Below, one piece after another: positions 59,752-64,000 of a stretch of DNA of 64,000 nucleotides. A model generated the notes under the pieces. That model did no database searches, was not told the origin of the DNA, and saw only the letters and a program-made list of their open reading frames with translations. Position numbers and translations under genes: made by a program. Where the stretch lies: contig NZ_CP132543.1 in the NCBI RefSeq assembly GCF_030845195.1, forward strand, positions 1,567,501 to 1,631,500, in the 5' to 3' direction. This DNA is from Sanyastnella coralliicola (lineage in GTDB: Bacteria > Bacteroidota > Bacteroidia > Flavobacteriales_D > Sanyastnellaceae). Position 1 is the first letter of the stretch. The number at the start of each line of letters is the position of its first letter.

Positions 59752-60338
59752 TGAGATTATTCCGAACACCATACACGGAACTTACAGACGAACAGCTTAT
59801 GGAAAAGGCTGCTCGCCATGATGAGCGCGCCTTTAGCACGCTGTATGACCGGTATTCGGATCAACTTCTCCATTACTTCTGGAGAATGCTCTGGAAAGAC
59901 CGTGAAATGGCTGAAGACTTCCTACAAGAGCTATTTATTAAAGTAGCCCACAACGCGGCCAACTTCGACGGTAAACGAGCGTTTAAGACCTGGTTGTTTA
60001 GCATAGCCAACAACATGTGCAAAAACGCCTACCGTCATGCTGAGGTTAAGTCAAGAGCGAAAGAAGTCTTAGAAAATGAAAAAGAGCACGTGGAGAAAAG
60101 TAGATCTGAGAAAGACCTCGATCACGCCACGTTCCATGACCAGTTAGAAAAAGCTCTTCAGAAACTGGATACAGATAAACAAAGCACCTTTAGGTTGCGC
60201 TATTTCGATGAGATGTCAATCAAAGAAATAAGCGAAGCACTAGAGTGCAGCGAGGGAACCGTGAAGTCCCGATTGTTTTACACCTTAAAACACTTGAATC
60301 AAGCTTTGAAAGGGTTTGAACACTTATTAAAAGAGTAG
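59751..60338 (+). CDS. ECF-type sigma-70 family RNA polymerase sigma factor
   Basis: 195 residues. Region 2 (about 25-95: FSTLYDRYSDQLLHYFWRML, ...DFLQELFIKVAHN) and region 4 (about 130-185: FRLRYFDEMSIKEISEALECSEGTVKSRLF). The ATG at 59751 overlaps the upstream stop; the TTG at 59748 is an alternative by one codon. The following gene encodes a membrane protein likely to be the anti-sigma factor. Confidence 0.92.
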   Translation: MRLFRTPYTELTDEQLMEKAARHDERAFSTLYDRYSDQLLHYFWRMLWKDREMAEDFLQELFIKVAHNAANFDGKRAFKTWLFSIANNMCKNAYRHAEVKSRAKEVLENEKEHVEKSRSEKDLDHATFHDQLEKALQKLDTDKQSTFRLRYFDEMSIKEISEALECSEGTVKSRLFYTLKHLNQALKGFEHLLKE

Positions 60339-60340
60339 AG

Positions 60341-61492
60341 ATGAATGATTCATACACATATGATCCTGAAGACATTGAGTCTTTGATGAAGCACAAAAGC
60401 TTCAGCGAGCTCTATGCCGATGAACGGGCGTTTGTACTCAAGCATATTGATGACGAAGACGAATATGAGTCTATGCGTCACTTGCTGTTGAGTATGTCGA
60501 ATGTCTCTTCGGATGATGGATTGCGCAGTAGGCCTGCAACAAAAGAAGCCGTCATGGCTGCGTTCCGCGAACAGCGAAAACGACCGGCATGGTATACCTT
60601 AAACGGATTGATGAGTTTGCTCGTAATTCCAGAGCGCAAATGGTTCCTTCAACCAGGATTACAACTTGCTGCTTTAGTGGGAGTAATTCTATCCGTTGCT
60701 ATTCTCCTTCCTTCTTCGGATGAGTCAAATCTTGTTGCTGAGGCTGATACAACTGAAACACAGCCTGATCAACGAGTAGCCACTGATACTGCTACCTATA
60801 GAGCTACTCCTATTGAAGAGAGCAACGAAGTAGACAATGAACTTCAAGAGAATTCAGGCACAAAAGAAATTATTGAGCCCACCCCTGAAGAAGCTGAAGA
60901 ATTGGACATTTCTCAGGAAGGTCGTTTTGCTGACGTCAATCAAACGACTTATGAACCGCCGGTAAATGAAGGGTACGTAAACATAGAAGACACTTCATTT
61001 AGAACGGTGTACAACTACTACTTCACAGCTGAATCAGAAGCCTTAGCTGACTTGGAGGTTGCTTCTGCTCCTGAGCCAACACCAACTTTTGGCGATGCCA
61101 ATAATGTGAAACCTAATATCAACCTTGATAGTAGTACAGTCCTTGCTGATGCTTTGATTGCTGAGAACAACGACACTTCAGCCGAAGCTGAAGAACGAAA
61201 AGACAAGGTTGATGAAGAAGCGGGTGTGTCTTTTCAGAGCACAGATGCAACCGACTATTACCTAAGTACGGATGATGTTGCGATTACAGAAGACTTCAAT
61301 GTGAATACGTCGATGGGTAACTCTAGCCAGCCTTTGTCAGCTACGTACACCATAACAGATGAGTCATTGAGTAATCTGGAGTTGACTGCTGAAGCAGAAG
61401 AAGCTACTGTTCCTTCTGGTCGTGACTTTTCGCACATGTTGAAGGCTACAGAACAGAAGAGTTTACTTTCAATGATGTACAGTGCTTATTAA
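60341..61492 (+). CDS. Probable anti-sigma factor membrane protein
   Basis: 383 residues. N-terminal soluble part (about 1-100), one membrane segment (LQLAALVGVILSVAILL, about 104-120), and a long acidic, threonine-rich extracytoplasmic part (about 125-383). Lies two bases after the ECF sigma gene, the usual position of an anti-sigma factor. No classic zinc (HxxxCxxC) motif is seen. Assignment is by context and layout. Confidence 0.65.
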   Translation: MNDSYTYDPEDIESLMKHKSFSELYADERAFVLKHIDDEDEYESMRHLLLSMSNVSSDDGLRSRPATKEAVMAAFREQRKRPAWYTLNGLMSLLVIPERKWFLQPGLQLAALVGVILSVAILLPSSDESNLVAEADTTETQPDQRVATDTATYRATPIEESNEVDNELQENSGTKEIIEPTPEEAEELDISQEGRFADVNQTTYEPPVNEGYVNIEDTSFRTVYNYYFTAESEALADLEVASAPEPTPTFGDANNVKPNINLDSSTVLADALIAENNDTSAEAEERKDKVDEEAGVSFQSTDATDYYLSTDDVAITEDFNVNTSMGNSSQPLSATYTITDESLSNLELTAEAEEATVPSGRDFSHMLKATEQKSLLSMMYSAY

Positions 61493-62206
61493 TTAGTTGT
61501 AGTCTAGCTCGATCCAGTCATCATAGAACAGTACTTCATCGAGATCTAACTTCCAGATCTCCAGCTCTCTTGAGGTCTTATTGAATCGAAAGTAGCCATC
61601 TGAAAGAACTTCTTCCGAGCATTCCTCCTGCACGAAGCTCAGGCACATGGCATTCTCTTGAATCAGTAGCTGATAGGTATAACAGTCAAACTCCGTTTCG
61701 CTATCAACGATGTAGATGTCGCCGTCTTCATCTTCTTCCGTCGTATTACTCCACCATTCAATGGTCGATTCGATCATGTCATGAAATAAGAAACGCTCCT
61801 TTTGGCGGTCAAACATGGCCATTTCAGTATAGGATTCATGAAGTCCTCCTGACCACCCACTTCGTCCGAAGTAGTACTTATGGGTAATGAATACCACATC
61901 TCCATCGAAGACTGTATTTCCAAAAAGATCGAGGTTGTATGGGTCATCGAATAGATAGTCTGAAATCACGCACCACCGGGTGCTCTCATCGTCTGAATGT
62001 TCTAAAAACACATTCGCCTGGTCACCTTTCCAGACGTGAAGAATGTACCAGAAACCTAGCTGAACCACCGTGTCTATTCGGTCGTATGGAATCTCTCTTG
62101 AATCATAGCAATCAACGAGAGGAAGGTCTTCAATCGCGTAGTCGAATTCTTGAGTGTGGGCGACTATGCTTGGCAGAAGCAAGAAGATGAACAGGAGTTT
62201 TCGCAT
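61493..62206 (-). CDS. Secreted hypothetical protein
   Basis: 237 residues. Signal peptide (MRKLLFIFLLLPSIVAHT). The rest is very rich in aspartate, tyrosine and tryptophan (WCVISDYLFDDPYNLDLFG) with a few cysteines, predicted as beta strands. No family is recognised. Convergent with the anti-sigma gene. Confidence 0.6.
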   Translation of the reverse strand: MRKLLFIFLLLPSIVAHTQEFDYAIEDLPLVDCYDSREIPYDRIDTVVQLGFWYILHVWKGDQANVFLEHSDDESTRWCVISDYLFDDPYNLDLFGNTVFDGDVVFITHKYYFGRSGWSGGLHESYTEMAMFDRQKERFLFHDMIESTIEWWSNTTEEDEDGDIYIVDSETEFDCYTYQLLIQENAMCLSFVQEECSEEVLSDGYFRFNKTSRELEIWKLDLDEVLFYDDWIELDYN

Positions 62207-62291
62207 GATGCAATAAACGCTGCTAAAACTACCTAGAAGAAAGAATCCATTAGTTGTGTCTGACGACCATGAATCCGCTTCGAATCAGAGA

Positions 62292-63644
62292 TTATTTGAT
62301 CACTACGGCTTTACGATTTACAAAGCTCAAGATGCCATCTCTTCCCAGTTCACGGCCATATCCAGAAATCTTAACCCCGCCGAACGGTACACGAGGGTCT
62401 GACTTAACGAAATCGTTGATAAATACCGCCCCCTCAGCAAACGATGAGATGTGCTCACGGATAGACTCCTTGTCAGTTGTGAATACGCTCACTCCAAGCC
62501 CGAACTTGCTGTTGTTCGACAAGGCGATGGCTTCATCTAACGTCTCAAACACCGTCACCGCTGCTAATGGACCAAAGGTTTCTTCTTTAAAAACATCCAT
62601 TTCTGGCGTGACCTTCGCTAAGACGGTAGGTTCAAATAAGGCTTTGTTTCGCGTTCCTCCTACCAAGAGTTCTGCGCCTTGAGCTATGGATGATGTCATT
62701 TGTTGTTCTAACTCAATCGCCAAATCTTCGCGGGCCATTGGGCCAATGTCAGTGTCTAATTGGTTTGGATCACCCACCTTCAATTGTTGTACACGACCGA
62801 CAAGCGCTTCTAGAAATGAATCATGAATATCTGACTGCAACAAGAGTCGTTTAGCGGCGATACAGCTTTGTCCGTTGTTCTGGAACCGCCCTGTCGTGAA
62901 AGCTTCCAGAGCTTGTTCCAGATCAGCATCGTTGAGTACAATGAATGCATTGCTCCCTCCTAGTTCTAAAAGGCTTGGCTTGATATGTTTTCCTGCAAGC
63001 ATGGCTATGTTGGCGCCCGCTTTTTCACTTCCTGTTAAGGTAACTGCGTTGATTCTAGGGTCACTCAAAATGCTGTCCATAGAAGCACCTGAGACTTTCA
63101 ATGCTTGAAGCGCGTAAGATGGAAATCCGGCGTCTTCCAAGAGATTCGTCATCGATTCCGCGCTAGCGAAAACGTTAGAAGCATGCTTTAAGACACACAC
63201 ATTACCCGCAGCCAATGCAGGAATGATGAAGCGGAAGACTTGCCAGAGAGGATAATTCCATGGCATCACACCCAAAACAACACCGAGCGGATCAAAGCGT
63301 ACGAAGGTCTCTTGTCCTTCAATATCGATGGTTTCATCTGCTAGCATGGTAGCCGCTTCTTCAGCGTAATACCGACACAACCAAGCACATTTCTCAACTT
63401 CCGCGACTCCTTGTTGGAATGGTTTGCCCATTTCTTTGGTCATCGTCGTGGCCAAGGAACTTTTCCGCTCAAGTAAAAGACTTGACAACGAACGTATAAG
63501 GGCCGTGCGTTGTTTTAGTGGAGTTCGATGCCATGCAGCTTTTCCTTCGTCGGCTCGAGAAAGAATGCCATCGAGCTCTTCGCTGCTATGAGGTTCGTAG
63601 CTAGCCCACTGTTCTTGTGTGTATGGATCGGTTGAATTAAACAT
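62292..63644 (-). CDS. NAD(P)-dependent aldehyde dehydrogenase (succinate-semialdehyde type)
   Basis: 450 residues, the short form used by GabD-like enzymes. Active-site cysteine in NNGQSCIAAKRLL (about 259-264) and glutamate in LLELGGSNAFIV (about 225). The cofactor loop has TGSEKAGANIA. Overlaps the stop of the upstream PDZ protein (TAATG). An exact copy of the 13-mer motif lies at 63156-63168. The substrate is inferred from overall resemblance. Confidence 0.82.
   Translation of the reverse strand: MFNSTDPYTQEQWASYEPHSSEELDGILSRADEGKAAWHRTPLKQRTALIRSLSSLLLERKSSLATTMTKEMGKPFQQGVAEVEKCAWLCRYYAEEAATMLADETIDIEGQETFVRFDPLGVVLGVMPWNYPLWQVFRFIIPALAAGNVCVLKHASNVFASAESMTNLLEDAGFPSYALQALKVSGASMDSILSDPRINAVTLTGSEKAGANIAMLAGKHIKPSLLELGGSNAFIVLNDADLEQALEAFTTGRFQNNGQSCIAAKRLLLQSDIHDSFLEALVGRVQQLKVGDPNQLDTDIGPMAREDLAIELEQQMTSSIAQGAELLVGGTRNKALFEPTVLAKVTPEMDVFKEETFGPLAAVTVFETLDEAIALSNNSKFGLGVSVFTTDKESIREHISSFAEGAVFINDFVKSDPRVPFGGVKISGYGRELGRDGILSFVNRKAVVIK
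63156..63168 (-). repeat. Copy of 13-mer CGCTAGCGCGGAA
   Basis: Exact copy inside the aldehyde dehydrogenase gene, in its sense direction, read as Ala-Ser-Ala-Glu. Confidence 0.9.
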
Positions 63645-64000
63645 TAGTCCCAGATTACGTCAAAGGACTTCTCCGTTCCCTCGCGCATGACTTTTACTAC
63701 TGTGGTGTCTCCTTCTTCAAAAATGCCAAGACCTTCCATGTATGTATTCATGTCGGTCACGGCGTGGTCACCCATTTGGGTAACTACATCTCCTTTGATG
63801 ATGCCAGCGTTGAAGGCCGGACGATCCTCAGAAACACCATCGATGCGCATTCCTTCCCCATCAAACATATAATCAGGAACCACGCCTAGCGTCACATTAA
63901 ACCGAGGTGAATCGTCTTTTGATTGATCTTTTGTCTTGGTGAATTCTAGCTTCGCTTCATCATCTAATTCCAACACAATTCTTTCCACAAAATCAGCGAC
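63644..64000 (-). CDS. C-terminal PDZ domain of a larger protein (5' part outside window)
   Basis: The frame is open to the right window edge, so only about 118 residues are seen. A PDZ domain (about the last 90 residues: RIDGVSEDRPAFNAGIIKGDVVTQMGDHAV...) follows a strand-rich region beginning IVLELDDE. This arrangement is common at the end of M28-type peptidases with C-terminal PDZ in this phylum, but the protease part is not in view. The product is upstream of the aldehyde dehydrogenase gene in the same direction. Confidence 0.6.
   Translation of the reverse strand, partial: VADFVERIVLELDDEAKLEFTKTKDQSKDDSPRFNVTLGVVPDYMFDGEGMRIDGVSEDRPAFNAGIIKGDVVTQMGDHAVTDMNTYMEGLGIFEEGDTTVVKVMREGTEKSFDVIWD

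Noticed and set aside
9332-64000. The 13-mer as a KOPS-type polar chromosome-segregation motif
   Set aside because: Its orientation is mixed (five plus, three minus) on one side of the dif-like site, so it lacks polarity.
63644-64000. A complete small PDZ protein starting at a GTG near 63988
   Set aside because: The frame continues open to the window edge and no promoter or start signal is evident, so it is treated as the end of a longer gene.

Overview
The window is from a member of the phylum Bacteroidota, most likely a marine Flavobacteriales lineage (Schleiferiaceae/Cryomorphaceae-like; family-level placement is inference). Support: C-terminal type IX secretion (T9SS) sorting domains, LVIVD-repeat 'choice-of-anchor B' proteins, dockerin-like C-termini, a bacteroidetes-type long GAPDH, CtlX citrullinase, an M49 peptidase, TAnnTTTG -7 promoter boxes and few Shine-Dalgarno sequences. 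No rRNA, tRNA, IS element or CRISPR array was found.

Region 1 (1 to about 9253) is a compact prophage of unusual type. It carries a gene II/X-family rolling-circle replication initiator (open at the left window edge), a 315-residue protein that looks like a double-jelly-roll (DJR) major capsid protein, a run of tiny overlapping membrane or basic proteins (one with an annexin-like repeat), an M15 peptidoglycan peptidase overlapping two very small membrane-protein genes, and a leftward block with a small HTH regulator, an OB-fold-like ssDNA-binding candidate and a secreted dockerin-like protein. There is no Zot-type ATPase and no tail, portal or terminase gene. The combination matches ssDNA, membrane-containing, tailless phages of the FLiP (Finnlakeviridae) kind, integrated in the chromosome. 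A dif-like 28-bp sequence at 9226-9253 lies exactly where phage genes give way to host genes, which suggests XerCD-mediated integration. Stem-loops at 8638-8772 and 9155-9211 are candidate replication origins or single-strand signals.

Region 2 (9284-24449) is core chromosome: a TPR protein, gyrA, divergent clpC, phenylalanine hydroxylase, two tandem secreted LVIVD/T9SS proteins, a lipoprotein dipeptidyl-peptidase III and an LptF/G permease. Region 3 (24424-32551) has two glycosyltransferases, a 2-oxoglutarate oxygenase and a molybdenum-cofactor cluster (moaA-moeA-moaC-mobA facing moaD-moaE). Region 4 (32625-37331) is an outer-membrane porin-like protein followed by a sulfur module (TSUP exporter, MBL-rhodanese persulfide dioxygenase, split YeeE/YedE transporter) with a CRP/FNR-like operator. 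Region 5 (37332-43714) has short intergenic repeats, a bestrophin, a 2H phosphoesterase, HtrA/DegP and GAPDH. Region 6 (43775-50269) is one 2164-residue surface protein built from Kre9/KNH-like domains with an 861-bp internal tandem repeat. Region 7 (50315-64000) has a DUF2330 protein with an RnfD/NqrB-like membrane protein, lipoproteins, arginine metabolism (arginase, CtlX, argS), DUF493, an ECF sigma factor with a probable anti-sigma factor, an aldehyde dehydrogenase and the end of a PDZ protein.

A second pattern cuts across the host genes: the 13-mer CGCTAGCGCGGAA occurs eight times exactly, in both orientations and different reading frames, between 22 and 63 kb, with further single-base variants. 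I saw none in the prophage. This looks like a DNA-level signal (uptake-sequence-like or recombination-hotspot-like) rather than a protein motif.
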